Below are positions 49,566 through 60,755 of a stretch of DNA of 64,000 nt, in pieces. Numbering within the stretch: position 1 is the first letter of the stretch; each line of letters starts with the position of its first letter. The position numbers were made by a program, and so were the translations under genes. Source of the DNA: Guadua angustifolia (taxonomy: Eukaryota > Streptophyta > Magnoliopsida > Poales > Poaceae); the NCBI GenBank assembly GCA_036346375.1, contig CM070515.1, positions 7,400,423 through 7,464,422 of the forward strand, given 5' to 3'. The notes below the pieces were generated by a model, which saw only the letters and a program-made list of their open reading frames with translations, did no database searches and was not told the origin of the DNA.

Positions 49566-49799
49566 GTCAAGCTGCCCCCACTTATTGTAAGAGGCTTTTT
49601 ACCACCCTTCGGAGGTACCAAAATTTACATTGAACTAGTACCAAGAGTTAGTACCTCAGTATTCTTCGGTAGCTTGTATCCCATTCACTTTTGGAAACGA
49701 GGTCAAACCGTATTGCATGATGCCTGAGCTGCAAGTTTACTCCACGAGCCTCCATCCAGTCCATCAGCTGTGAACATGACAACATGACCAATCATTATA

Positions 49800-50301
49800 T
49801 AGTGAACACAATATACCTACCTTGCACGGGCTCCCTTTATTACCAAAACAGCAGATAAATTCCCAAACTAGAATGTTCATCTCTTCCAATGGTTCCAATA
49901 CAGATCCCTAAAGGGAAGGAAATAGTTTTTGTGAACCAGAATAATTCATCTCTTCCAGTGATCCATTTGTACAAAACATTCAAGGAATTACAATCACATT
50001 ATTTGCCAGTTGCCATCAGTTATTGTTTTGGACTTAAAAGTACAAATCTCACTAGAACCAGACTGTTGAAAACATCTTCCATGTTGTGTTATTATTGTGA
50101 TGAACACAAGTAACTACGAAATTTTTTGTTTACACCACGCAGATGAAAAATAATAAGTACACAAGAGCCACAGAAGCTTGCGTTAACAAGAACTGAGCAT
50201 GAATCAAGCTTGTTATTTTTTGTTAGGTCCAGTATTCAGTCTAGCAGTAACACAGGTTACCATCAACATTGCTTCACCAGTGGTATGCAAGAAAAAAAGT
50301 T
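49800..50301. other. Spacer, no supported gene
   Basis: AT-rich unique-looking sequence between the second PPR remnant and copia element 2; possibly its intron. Nothing further seen. Confidence 0.35.
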
Positions 50302-50306
50302 TATCG

Positions 50307-50519
50307 TGTAAAAGTTATGCCAATCGCAGAGCCCTCAGTTGGGACTCACGTTCTATATATACATGAGCTAACAACAGTACATGGATCCTTGATCCGCTAG
50401 TTCAGGATCATGGCGACGTGCTAACTAACAGATCCTAACAGATCGCGCGAACGCACGCACAGAACGCTAACAACCTTATCCTACTGTTACATGCACTGAT
50501 CAACATCACATTTCTAACA
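50307..50519 (-). repeat. 3' LTR of copia element 2
   Basis: 213 bp, TGTAAAAG ... CTAACA on the plus strand; read on the element strand it begins TGTTAGAA and ends TTTTACA. It has G at 50396 where the other LTR has A. Confidence 0.93.
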
Positions 50520-50530
50520 CTCCCCCTCAA

Positions 50531-53500
50531 TCACAACGGGTTGGAGACTAAGTTGAGATTGCGACAGTTTGCAACAAATGGTGCTCTTGACAAGGGCTTC
50601 GTCATATCTGCCAGCTGATCTTTGGAGGATATGAACCGAACATCTAATGCCTTCATTGCAACCTGTTCTCGAACAAAGTGAAAATCAACTTTAATGTGCT
50701 TGGTTCTGGCATGAAAGACAGGATTAGATGCTAAGTAGTTAGCTCCCAAGTTGTCACACCACAACCTTGGAGGCTTATGCTGAAAAATGCCTAGCTCCTT
50801 TAGTAATGACTGAATCCAGATCATTTCAGCCGTCACATTGGCTATTGCTTTATACTCTGATTCTGTGCTTGAGCGTGAAACAGTGGCCTGTTTTCTTGAG
50901 CTCCATGACACCAAGTTATCACCAAGAAATACAGCGAATCCACTTGTTGAGTGCCGGTCATCAGGCAACCTGCCCAGTCAGCATTAGAAAAACCTGACAA
51001 CATGTTGGTTGCTGACTTCTGAATTAGCAGTCCCTGATCGGTAGATCCCTTCACAAACCTTAGAATTCTTTTGACTGAGGCCCAATGTGCATCAGTAGGA
51101 GCCTGTATGTATTGACACACTCGATTCACCGCAAAGGCAAGGTCAAGCCGTGTCATGGTGAGGTATTGAAGACCACCTACTATACTTCTGTATTTGAACT
51201 GCTCCTCACCTTTCAGTTGACTTCCCTGAGCCTTGTAAAGCTTCTCCGTGGAGCTCATAGGAGTAGAGATTGCTCTGCATTTGTCCATGCCAGCTCTTTT
51301 CAAAAGATCGAGAGCATAGCGTTTTTGTGACAGCAGCAATCCATTCCTTCTTTTCTTGACTTCTATTCCCAGGAAGTACTCAAGGTCCCCCAAATCTTTG
51401 ACTGCAAACTCAAGCCTTAGTTGTTGAATCAGCTGACTGACTGCATCATTTGAAGAACTAGCTATGATGATATCATCTACATAGATCAACATGTAGATAG
51501 TTACCTTGCCATTTATGTACACAAACAGAGAAGCATCAGCAATCGATGAGGTGAAGCCAAGTGCTTTCAGTTTGTCAGTCAATCTAGAGTGCCATGCCTT
51601 AGGAGCCTGTTTTAGTCCATACAGAGCCTTCTTTAGCTTGCAGATGTAGTTTGATGGTCTTTTAGGATCCTCATAACCTGGTGGTTGTCTCATGTAGACA
51701 TCTTCTTGCAGCACACCATGCAAGAATGCATTTTGTATGTCTATCTGCCTGAGACTCCAGCCTTGTGACACAGCCAGGGACAGAATCACTCTTACTGTAG
51801 CCGGCTTGACCACAGGACTAAATGTTTCAAGGTAGTCTATACCATATCACTACTTGTAGCCCTTGGCAACTAATCTTGCCTTGAATCGATCAACTGTGAC
51901 ATCAGCTTTCCTTTTGACCTTATAAACCCATCTGCTATCTATCAAGTTCACCCCTGATTTGGGAGGAACCAACTCCCATGTTTTATTCCTCAGCAGTGCT
52001 GAGTATTCTTCATCCATTGCCTTCCTCCAATCTACAGACTCCATTGCTTCCTGCAGGTTTCTTGATTCTGAAACAGACAGCTTTGCTGTTGTCGGATTTC
52101 TGCCAGACAATGAGCTGAGAAACCCTCTTGCCCTTTCTGGATACCTCACTGTGCCGTCAGTGAACCTCTTGGGTTGTACAATATTATCACGCAGCCTGGT
52201 CCTCATTGGATGCTGTTCTGGATTGGAGGTACTAATTTGCTGCAAATCTGGGCCTGAAGGAGCACTGTTGTTATCTGAAAATGCTTGACTTTCTTCTGAA
52301 ACTGCTTGACTGGTTTCTGCAGCAGCTTCTCCTGAGACACCTGCAAATTGTGGATTATGACTAGAGGAGTCTAGACCATTAGTTGCACTAGTTTGACCAC
52401 CACCCATATGATCATTCTCTACTGCAGGTTCAGTTGGGATTGAGTGTTCAGGGATTTGGTAACCAGTGAGATGGTTTTCTGTGTAGTGTGAGAGTTTGGC
52501 TAGAACAGGCAGAATAGCAGGATGATTTGAACTTTGGGCAGTGGATTTGTCTTGGTGAGCAGCTTGAGCAAAGGGAAAAACCGATTCATCAAAGACCACA
52601 TCCCTGGAAATGTACACTCTTCCAGTGGTTCTATCAAAGCACTTATAGCCTTTGCGAGAAGCACTATACCCTATGAAAACACATTGCTTGGTTCTGAAAT
52701 TTAGCTTATTATCATTGTAGGCACGCAGATTGGGCCAACATGCACACCCAAAAACACGAAGTCTAGTGTAATCAGGTTGAGTAGAGAGGAGTTTATGCAA
52801 GGGTGTGTCTCGGCCTATGGTACGACTTGGCATCTTGTTGATTAAATAACAGGCAGTATGGAATGCCTCATCCCAGAACCGAAGGGGCATTTGAGCCTGT
52901 GCAAGAAGAGAAAGGCCTGTCTCTACAATGTGCCTATGCTTTCTTTCAACTAGGCCGTTCTGTTGATGAGTGTAAGGACACAAGAGACGGTGTTCAATGC
53001 CAGAGTGCTGAAAATAGGTGTGCAAACGATGATACTCTCCCCAATCAGATTGAACCGAACCAATCTTGGCATTGAGCATGTGTTCAACATGCTTTTGGAA
53101 CTGTAGAAAGACTGGTTCAACATCTGATTTGTTTTTCAGAAAGTAGATCCAACTGTATCTACTGAAATCATCAACAAATGACACATAATATTTGAAATTA
53201 TTGATTGACTGGAGAGCTGGTCCCTAGACATCGGTGTGAACAAGTTGCAGTTGAGCTGTAGTTACATGATTTGAAGCATTAAAAGGCAACTGATGAGATT
53301 TTCCCAGTTGACATGCATTACAAATCAAGGAGGGAGAAATCTTAGAGTCTACAACTATGTTATTTTCTTGCAAAATTCTAAGCACAACTGGAGAAGCTGG
53401 ATGTCCAAGACGCTGATGCCATAGTTCTTGTGGAAGTCTGGCCGAAAGCAGGGCATGACTTTTATTTGGAAGAGTGTAGAGACCATTAGTACATCTACCT

Positions 53501-53832
53501 TTGAGCAACAAAGTCTTCGTTGCTCGGTCCTTGACAAAGAAAGAGTTTGGGTGAAATTCAACAAAGGCATCATTGTCAATGGCAAGTTTTCTAACAGAGA
53601 TTAAATGCTTGTTGATTCGTGGTGCATACAGAATATGATTCAAGTACAGAGGACGAGCTGAACCAGCAATAGAGGAATAACCAATATGAGAGATCGACAA
53701 ACCTGCTCCATTGGCAACTTGGACTTGATCTCCTCCTGTGTAGCGTTCCTTGGTGGTGAGGCGCTCAAGATAGTTGGTGATGTGGTCGGTCGCTCCTGTA
53801 TCGACATACCAGTTTGGATCAACTGCATACCC
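50531..53832 (-). pseudogene. copia 2 pol (protease, integrase, RT, RNase H)
   Basis: In order on the minus strand: protease DTGATDH (about 53800), integrase WHQRLGHPA and CNACQLGK, integrase core with NGLVERKHRH, RT NAFLHGVLQEDVYMRQPPGY, LYGLKQAPKAW and active site LIYVDDIIIAS (about 51475), RNase H STSGFAVFLGDN and SRSSTESEYKA. Stops: TAA near 53835, TAG near 53226, and adjacent TAG TGA at 51847-51852. In the integrase core the usual Asp-x-Gly appears as SDWGEY. A frame change lies near 50950. Confidence 0.9.
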
Positions 53833-54773
53833 TTAAGTGACCGCAGCAGCTTGCTTCACATGATCTTCTGCTTGATACGCCTGATCGAAGCGATGCCAAC
53901 ACTTCAGGGCACTGTGGTTGCCCTTGAAGCAGATCTGGCACAGCTGTCCACCGCCACCTGACAACTTGGACGGCGATCTGAATGGACCACCACGTCCACC
54001 CTGGGCGCGCCCACCACTGCGTCCACGCCCACGGCCACCACGATTGCCATGGTCACCACGACCATTGGTCCTGTTTACATTGTTAACTGACGAAACTTGA
54101 ATAATCGTACCATTGCGCTCGTGACGCATTTCGGAGCTCAGCATGTGAGCGTATACATCGTTGATGGTATAGACGTCGTTGCGCGTGGTGATGCTAGTGA
54201 CCAAGGATTCATATTCGGATCCAAGGCCTTGCAGCATGTAGGCGATCAATTCGTCGTCTTCGAGCTTCTTGCCGATGGCGGCGAGGGTATCGCCGAGACG
54301 CTTGACCTTGCGGAAATAGTCAGCGACGGAGAGATCCTTCTTCTGGATCGTGGCCAGTTCCATGCGGATTTGCATGGCCCGGGCGCGCGACGACGACGCG
54401 AACATGCGCTCAAGTGTTGTCCAGGCATCGCGGGCATTGTTGACGCCGACCGTCATGGCGAGGACATCTTCAGAAAGCGACGAGTTGATGAGGCTGAGCA
54501 CTAGCTGGTCCTGGGGGTACCACTCCGTGTGTACTCTGGGTTGACGATGATTCGCCGGCCTCCAGTTGCTTCGGTGGGTTCGACGGCGATGGTCTGACTC
54601 GGTGCCGGTGTGGAGCCATCAACGAAACCAACCAGCCCTTGGCTGCGCAGGTAAGGTAGGATCTGCGCAGACCAGAGCAGGTAGTTCTCCTGCGTGAGCT
54701 TGATGTTGATTACTTGGCCGATCGAGGGCGCCGGCATGTGGCCGAAGGCGGATGCGCTGGGAGAGGCAGACAT
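53833..54773 (-). pseudogene. copia 2 gag
   Basis: The likely start is the ATG at 54771-54773. The capsid shows NYLLWSAQILPYLRSQGL and AWTTLERMFASSSRARAMQ, followed by a Gly/Arg-rich stretch and a zinc knuckle CQICFKGNHSALKCW (CX2CX4HX4C). One frameshift lies near 54510, between NPEYT and LINSSLSEDV. Confidence 0.88.
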
Positions 54774-54814
54774 GGCGAGCGGCGGAAATTGTGGATCTTG
54801 TTGCTCTGATACCA

Positions 54815-55027
54815 TGTAAAAGTTATGCCAATCGCAGAGCCCTCAGTTGGGACTCACGTTCTATATATACATGAGCTAACAACAGTACATGGATCCTTGA
54901 TCCACTAGTTCAGGATCATGGCGACGTGCTAACTAACAGATCCTAACAGATCGCGCGAACGCACGCACAGAACGCTAACAACCTTATCCTACTGTTACAT
55001 GCACTGATCAACATCACATTTCTAACA
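54815..55027 (-). repeat. 5' LTR of copia element 2
   Basis: 213 bp, directly next to the primer-binding site. It contains TCTATATATACA, which read on either strand is TATA-like. Confidence 0.93.
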
Positions 55028-55032
55028 TATCG

Positions 55033-55391
55033 ACGTTTGACAGTATTGCTAACTTACACACTAAGGAGAAACCTTATTCACAGTGAAATTAAGGAAAAAG
55101 TTCATATTAGCCCCAACAACTATCACAAAAGTCGAGTTTTTAAACTCAACTGAGACCGGATATTTAACAACCTAGGCATTTAAAACCAGATCAATTTCAA
55201 CCATGGTGGTTTTTGCCAACTAACGTTTGTCTATTGTAACCCTATGAGCTAATGTACAGAAGTAAAGGGCACACGACTCCAAGGGAAACACAATATGGGA
55301 GTAAAACTAGACTAGCACACTGATACAATTGACAATTTGTACTGGCTTAAAAGTTTATGTGTGTGGGTGGGTGGGGGGTGGGGGGGGTGTT
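55033..55391. other. Spacer, no supported gene
   Basis: AT-rich, with a short GTGGGTGGGTGGGGGGTGGGG run at about 55361-55388. No coding region. Confidence 0.4.
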
Positions 55392-55396
55392 TAAAT

Positions 55397-55969
55397 TGTT
55401 GGAATTAATCTTGTAACAAAGCCATTAGATAGCTGGTTCATGCATTAGTTGTGTCATGCAAGTATCTAGTTGATGTGCGAGTTTGCATTGAGTCCATGCA
55501 AGCAGGTGAGAGCCTGCATGTAGTTAATTGATTAGTGCATGCATTAGTGAGGTGCTGTGTGCATGCAACACATTGCTTGGAGGAGCTAGCTAGTCCATGT
55601 AGCGACCGAGTCTCCAGGAGCTCGCAGGGGCGCGTGTGGCCGCGGCAAGATGTGCGTGACCGAGTCGTCAAAGCAAATCCGTGCGGAGGACGTGGGCGCA
55701 TGGCCGGCTGGACGTAGTGTGGCGTCAAGATCCGATTTATGAGGCTAGTGGTGCATGTAGTGGCTAGATCAGGATACCACACACTAGCATGTATGTCTAT
55801 TTAAACTTCATGATTAGTTGCTAATGAAATAAGAGTGAACAGAAGAAAAGAGGCTAAGTAGAGTTCGGTCTCACAAACGAGTGTTCCTCCTGTGTTCATC
55901 TTCTTGAGTTCCACGCGAAAGTGATAGTTGTGTCCACTGCGATCGCGTGAGTATTTATCGGTTCTAACA
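55397..55969 (+). mobile_element. Solo LTR of an LTR retrotransposon
   Basis: A 573-bp unit begins TGTTGGAATTAATC and ends GGTTCTAACA (TG...CA with inverted TGTT/AACA ends) and is flanked by a perfect 5-bp duplication TAAAT (55392-55396; 55970-55974). TCTATTTAAAC (about 55797) looks like a TATA box and AATAAGAG (about 55827) like a poly(A) signal, so the plus strand is the likely sense. No internal region follows, which is the product of LTR-LTR recombination. Confidence 0.88.
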
Positions 55970-55974
55970 TAAAT

Positions 55975-57890
55975 ATCTGGTTCATAGTTAAGAATGAAAA
56001 TTGGACTTTTGTGATAGTTGAAGAGGGCAATCTGGACTTTTTCCTAATACAAATTCCAAGTACCAGAATCCAACATGAGGCTCCAAATCAAACCAAAGAA
56101 TGTAAACTGATGTACCACTGACATTTTCACATCCCAATCGTAGAAATGATACACTACTGACATTTTCACATCCCAATCACTGAAATGATACACCACTGAT
56201 ATTATTTACCGACCTAATTAGAGGAAGTTCAGTTAAGTCTAAATATCCTAAAAAAACCCGCATTGAAGTATATTTTGATCACGCATGACCACATGTCAAA
56301 CAATGTGATATCAAAGGCTATAAGAGCACACATGAAAAACAGGGGGAAACAAACCTGCTGTGCCAGATGAAACATGCAAGAATCCAAGTTTGGTCAGAGT
56401 TTCACAATAGACTAAATTAGCAGCAAAAGGACCTCCTCTAAAACACATCAAACAAGCACCAGAACTAAGTTTCATATGACAGTTGGCAAAAAAAAACTGA
56501 AAACAAATTATTAGTTCAATGTCAATTGTTATACAAATTTAGGTTCAAATTCTCTTTTACATCTACTCAAAACAACATATGAAAACACAATATTAGCACT
56601 ACGCTGCTACAACATACTACCCTAAGGTCCTTGACAAACTTTATCATATCACAAAAGAAGTTGTTAATATCGTATCACAAAGAAGCTGTTAACATAAAGT
56701 TACCCTACAATACATTTCAATCTAATGTTTCTATCCTGTATGAATTATGATTTGAGTACAAAAGAAGACTTATGGTAGGCAAATCAGCAAGAAATCATTA
56801 ATCTTAGGAGTTTGTTTATAGTCTGATATTTTTAGCTGTCAGATCCCAACATGATTAATATCTAAAAATAATATAATGCCAACCTATCTCATTGGATTCT
56901 ATTAACTTCTTACTGCTATGGTTTCTCTTTCTTATTCCCTGTCGTTCTGCCTTGAGAGAGAACACTGAAGATGTCGTTGTAAGGTTATAACTGTTTGTAC
57001 CTTCTATTACTAGTCCTTAATTTTTCACTGCCTGTTGTTAAATCCTACTTTTTCTTGCCTCTAGATTTTCCCTCTAAAGTTTGCCTATTCATGTGTGAGA
57101 ACTGAGACCCCCAATCAACAATACGAGCGTGCTCTGGCAAGCTCCAAACAGCAGGTAATTTCCAGGAAACTGAAAATTGGTCTCTCAAGACCGTCCTCAA
57201 TTATATATGTGCATGCGGTAGACCGTAGACTTAAAACATTGAACCATATTAGTTTTAAGCTGCGTTATTTGTGTTAGATGGAGAGGAGGAATATAAATGT
57301 GAATGGTTAGTTGTGTTGCAATAGATATATAGAGTATATGGATACAACAAAAGAGTAAACCCTAAAACACTAGGAAATACTACAAATATCCTTTAACACC
57401 CCTTAAATGCAAGGCGTATGTATTAGCATTGCATTTGAAAGGGCCAATATTAAAATAGGAAAAATCAGAAGTCTTAGTCTTGAAGTTATCGTCACAACGT
57501 GCGGTTATTGGAAAATGTGCCGAGCATCAAAAGGTCTCCACCAATCTGAAGTCATACGGCAGCCCGTAAAACACAAAGGGCAAGGGCTGAGAAATAGGAG
57601 GCAAGTGGGAGCAAAAGTCTACTGTGGCAACATGACAAATAGAAAGAGTTGTCAAGCTGAAGTGAAATGGATAGAAGTATGGTGGTGTTCATCGAAACCC
57701 AAGACATCAGTGGCACCGAAGAGAAGCGCAGTGGCTCAAAGAGAAGTGGTGGTAGCATGACAAGCAGAGTAGATCTAGGAGGGTGCCAGATATGCCCTAA
57801 TACCCCTAAAAATTTGAGAAATGGTACAAGATCGTCTTTTTAATAGGTCAAATTTATTGATTGAATTAGTTTTGATTTTAGTGATTTGGG
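55975..57890. other. Spacer with one exon-like segment
   Basis: AT-rich sequence with a short direct repeat at 56110-56190 (CACTGACATTTTCACATCCC twice). At 57065-57154 a 90-bp segment sits between a CTCTAG acceptor and a GTAATT donor and is open in one plus-strand frame (PNQQYERALASSKQQ); I do not recognise it and find no companion exon. Confidence 0.3.
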
Positions 57891-57895
57891 ATTTT

Positions 57896-58174
57896 TGTTG
57901 AAGTATAAGTGAATTGTTCACCTTTCCTCATCAGTTTAAGCTTTTGGGTAAACTGGCTGGTGCATGCAACTCAATATGGTATCAGAGCCAAGAGGTTTCG
58001 AGTTTAAGACCCGGTTGGCGCAATTTAAAAAAATAATTGCAGCCTGCTTCTATTCCACGTCCTAAATCTCAGGGAGCCTGCACGTGAGGGGGGTGTTGAA
58101 GTATAAGTGAATTGCTCATCTTTCCTCATCAGCTTAAGCTTTTGGGTAAACTGGCTGGTGCATGCAACTCAATA
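57896..58174 (+). mobile_element. TRIM (terminal-repeat retrotransposon in miniature), complete
   Basis: Only 279 bp: two 81-bp LTRs (57896-57976 and 58094-58174) starting TGTTGAAGTATAAGTGAATT and ending CAACTCAATA, a primer site TGGTATCAGAGCC directly after the first, and a GAGGGGGG purine tract directly before the second. A perfect 5-bp duplication ATTTT flanks it (57891-57895; 58175-58179). It has no coding capacity and must move with enzymes supplied in trans. Size and layout resemble the very small SMART elements described in grasses. Confidence 0.92.
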
Positions 58175-58179
58175 ATTTT

Positions 58180-58900
58180 TAAGACCTTAGAATTATTTAA
58201 ATTACATATTTAGCAAATTTCAAATATATATGTTAGATTTATAATATAAAAAACTATTATATAAAACTATAGAATTATCTATATACAACTTGTACAAAAT
58301 TTTCGAGTTCCGCGACCGATGACCGGCATGGGCGCACGGCACTCCTCACCAGCAGCCACACCAGCGCACGTGTTGCAGCCAAAACAACGACAAGAAGCCC
58401 AATGCGCAAGCAGAACAGCAACAGTGCTGCGCTCCAAGAAGAAAAGGAATGCGGGGCAGATGCGCTCATGGATGGAGCAGCAGCAGGCGCTGCGCACGGG
58501 CATGGGTGGAGGAGAAGCGGGACCGGAGAAGAGTTTGGCTTTGCTTTGGCATTGCTCGAGCGACGGCGGCGGCAATCCTGGCAGCGAATCGGGACGTTGG
58601 GGCCGCGGCGCTCCAACTGAGGAGGGCAGCGGGGGATCAGGCGGGAGGCGATGCTCCAAGAAGAGGACGGCGGCGGTGGCGGTGCAAGAAGTCGTGCGTT
58701 GTATGGACGGGCTGTCCGCCTGTGAACCTCCATATAATTTATAGCGTATACTATGAATATGCATGCGTAAGTGAGGTATACGTCCTTCATTACATCTAAT
58801 CTCTACGGTATAAAGTGAGAGTTTCTTTCCATATCACTTCATCAAAATTATCCATCTTTGCCACTGGTAGTGTTCTTAATTACCTACCTTTGCTACTATT
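58180..58900. other. GC-rich island, no supported gene
   Basis: 58310-58740 is GC-rich and open in several frames on both strands (Ala/Arg/Ser-rich), without a recognisable motif. It may be part of the inside of a Helitron ending at about 58970. Confidence 0.35.
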
Positions 58901-58902
58901 AG

Positions 58903-59038
58903 CGCTCTCTGCAAATAAACTTTTTATCGTAAATTGAGTTTTCGTTGCAACGCACGGGCACATGACTAGTCTCTCTCTGCAAATAAACTTTTTATCGTAA
59001 ATTGAGTTTTTGTTGCAACGCACGGACACATGACTAGT
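58903..59038 (+). repeat. Tandemly duplicated Helitron-like 3' end (68-bp unit)
   Basis: The unit CTCTGCAAATAAAC ... CGTTGCAACGCACGGGCACA ... TGACTAGT occurs twice, ending at 58970 and 59038, with about three differences. GCAACGCACGGGCAC...CTAGT matches the 3' terminus of grass Helitrons (Basho type), which end in CTAG before T. A 5' end starting TC was not found. Confidence 0.6.
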
Positions 59039-59039
59039 C

Positions 59040-60480
59040 TCTCTAAAATTTCTAGTGTTGTCTTGGCTCGATTGTAAACAAGAATACATATGTGGGATTA
59101 TACATTGTAGAATAGGCAGTTAGGCACGAGTTAGCTAGCCATGCACGTTGTAGTCCTGGCTCGATTGTAAATGAGAATACATAGGTGGGAGTAGATATCC
59201 TTTCTAAGAAGAATGCACAACCAGGACTTCAATAGTAGGGTTGGGCATTTGTTTTTTTTTTTCAAATCATTCAGTTTTTCTTGTTTTTAAATAATTTGGT
59301 TTTTAGAAAGTGTTTACCGAATTTTTCAAGTCAAAACAAAAAACCGAACCAAATTAACCGAAATATTTCGGTTCGATTAATTCGTTTTTTTGGGTAACCG
59401 AAATAACCAAGTCTAGAGGGAGGAGGCGGTGATACATAAATGCAGAGCGGATAGGGGAGATATCGACCTCGCACGAATCGTCGCCCATGGAGAACGGCCA
59501 AGGATGCAAGTCGGACAAAGATGGCTTCAATTTTAATCTATCACCATAACCACTAGATGTAGACATGCAACCACCAATCCAACCACAAATCGAAAGGAAA
59601 CCATGGATCGGAGCTCACCTTCTCGACCAACGAATCAATCTCCGACACCAAGATCGGTAGATCGGCAATCGCCCCCTCTGCAGATGGTAGTCGTGACTAC
59701 CTGGCAGATGCTGTAGCCGGCAGATGAGGTGGCAACTAGCTGAATGGTGGCAGGTGGCGACAAGTCACGATGGTGCCAGAGTGGATGGACCCGATGTTAG
59801 TGACGACGACCACGTCAAGATCTTCAACCACGACCTAAAGCGCCAGCACCGAGACTAGGTGGTGCGGGCGATGCGGGAATCCGACACCCTCATCGATGCT
59901 GTCACCGAGAACCTCCTCTACCGCTTAGCACTAGGGCTAGGCGGTGTGGGCGATGTAGGAAGGCGTTTCCCTCAGTGGTTCAGATGGCACAGTTTGTCAG
60001 TTGCTCCGTGGCCATGGTAGAACTAATCAATATATTCTCATATCTAAAGAAAAAAATCACTTGCTACTCATGTCCAGGGTTTGCAAAGTCGATGAAAACC
60101 AGCTGAATTTCATGAAAACTAAACTTGCCAAGCTGGTTTGGCACTAAAAACCGAGTGAAAAACTGATCTAATTCATATTCGAATTCAAAAAATTTGAAAA
60201 AATTTATGCGACGTAAATCAGTAGAAAATCGGTGAAAACCGCTCGATTTTCGATGAAATTGAACAAAAATCGCCCAAAAATCGGCTCTAAGGAACATTCA
60301 ATTGGTTTATCGGTTTTTGACCCTTTTTTTTAGAAAGCCGATCGGTTTTTGTTTTTTCCAAATTTTTTTATTTCTTAACTCTTCGATTTCTAACAATTTT
60401 CGATTCGATTTTTCCGATTTTGGAATTTCAGTTTTTGAACCGTTTTTCAAAAACATTTTTGTGAACCCTACTCATGTCTT
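59040..60480. other. Spacer with hAT-like fragment and low-information repeats
   Basis: At about 59238-59415, GGGTTGGGCATTTG and AACCGAA/TTCGGTT words resemble the MITE at 15453. At 60070-60470 a region rich in GAAAACC and CGATTTT words looks like the edge motifs of another repeat. The 59420-60000 part is coding-like in composition but has no recognisable product. Confidence 0.4.
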
Positions 60481-60755
60481 CTGAAGCAATTTTAAAAGAT
60501 GAATTAGAGAGAGCTAATAAATAAAAGGAGAGTAGCAAAAGTAAAAATCAGATTGTAACTAAAGAACTTGAGCATTATAAAAAGAAAGAATATAGTGCTA
60601 GCAAAGGTGAAATTAAATTGAAAAGATATATTTTGCTTGCTATTAAATCTGATTTTAATGACTTGAAAGTGGATAATTCTGTTTGCTATGCTTTACTTTA
60701 CAAAGATACTTTGTTTTCCTTGAGGATTTGCCCATATCTTTGCCTCCTACTGTTA

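Larger units (their letters stand above)
47580..49790 (-). pseudogene. PPR-protein pseudogene 2, split by a LINE-like insertion
   Basis: Upstream part about 49620-49790: after an AG acceptor, LMDWMEARGVNLQLRHHAIR, then a shift and a stop. Downstream part about 47640-48050: EMPPWHNLLSLYASSGNSYE, SNRSYLAMFSALRTLHDFD, and in other frames YDMRIPNVVTKAHVDKD and SKFNMALEVWRDAKNVL. These match the same PPR family as pseudogene 1 but a different paralogue. Much of the middle is absent and several frames are needed. A 1.5-kb retroinsertion (48076-49565) lies inside. Confidence 0.7.
50307..55027 (-). mobile_element. Ty1/copia LTR retrotransposon 2, complete but coding-defective
   Basis: Two 213-bp LTRs, a perfect 5-bp target duplication TATCG (50302-50306; 55028-55032), a primer site TGGTATCAGAGCAA next to the upstream LTR (54801-54814) and a GAGGGGGAG purine tract next to the downstream LTR (50520-50530). 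Gene order on the minus strand is gag, protease, integrase, RT, RNase H. The LTRs differ at only one position that I can see, so it is very young, yet gag-pol holds at least four stops and two frame changes. Confidence 0.94.

Noticed and set aside
50531..55027. Functional retroelement polyprotein gene
   Set aside because: Despite near-identical LTRs, gag-pol is interrupted by several stops and frame changes.
58275..58790. 171-codon minus-strand frame
   Set aside because: All frames of this GC-rich island are open and the translation is Ala/Ser/Arg-rich without a domain.
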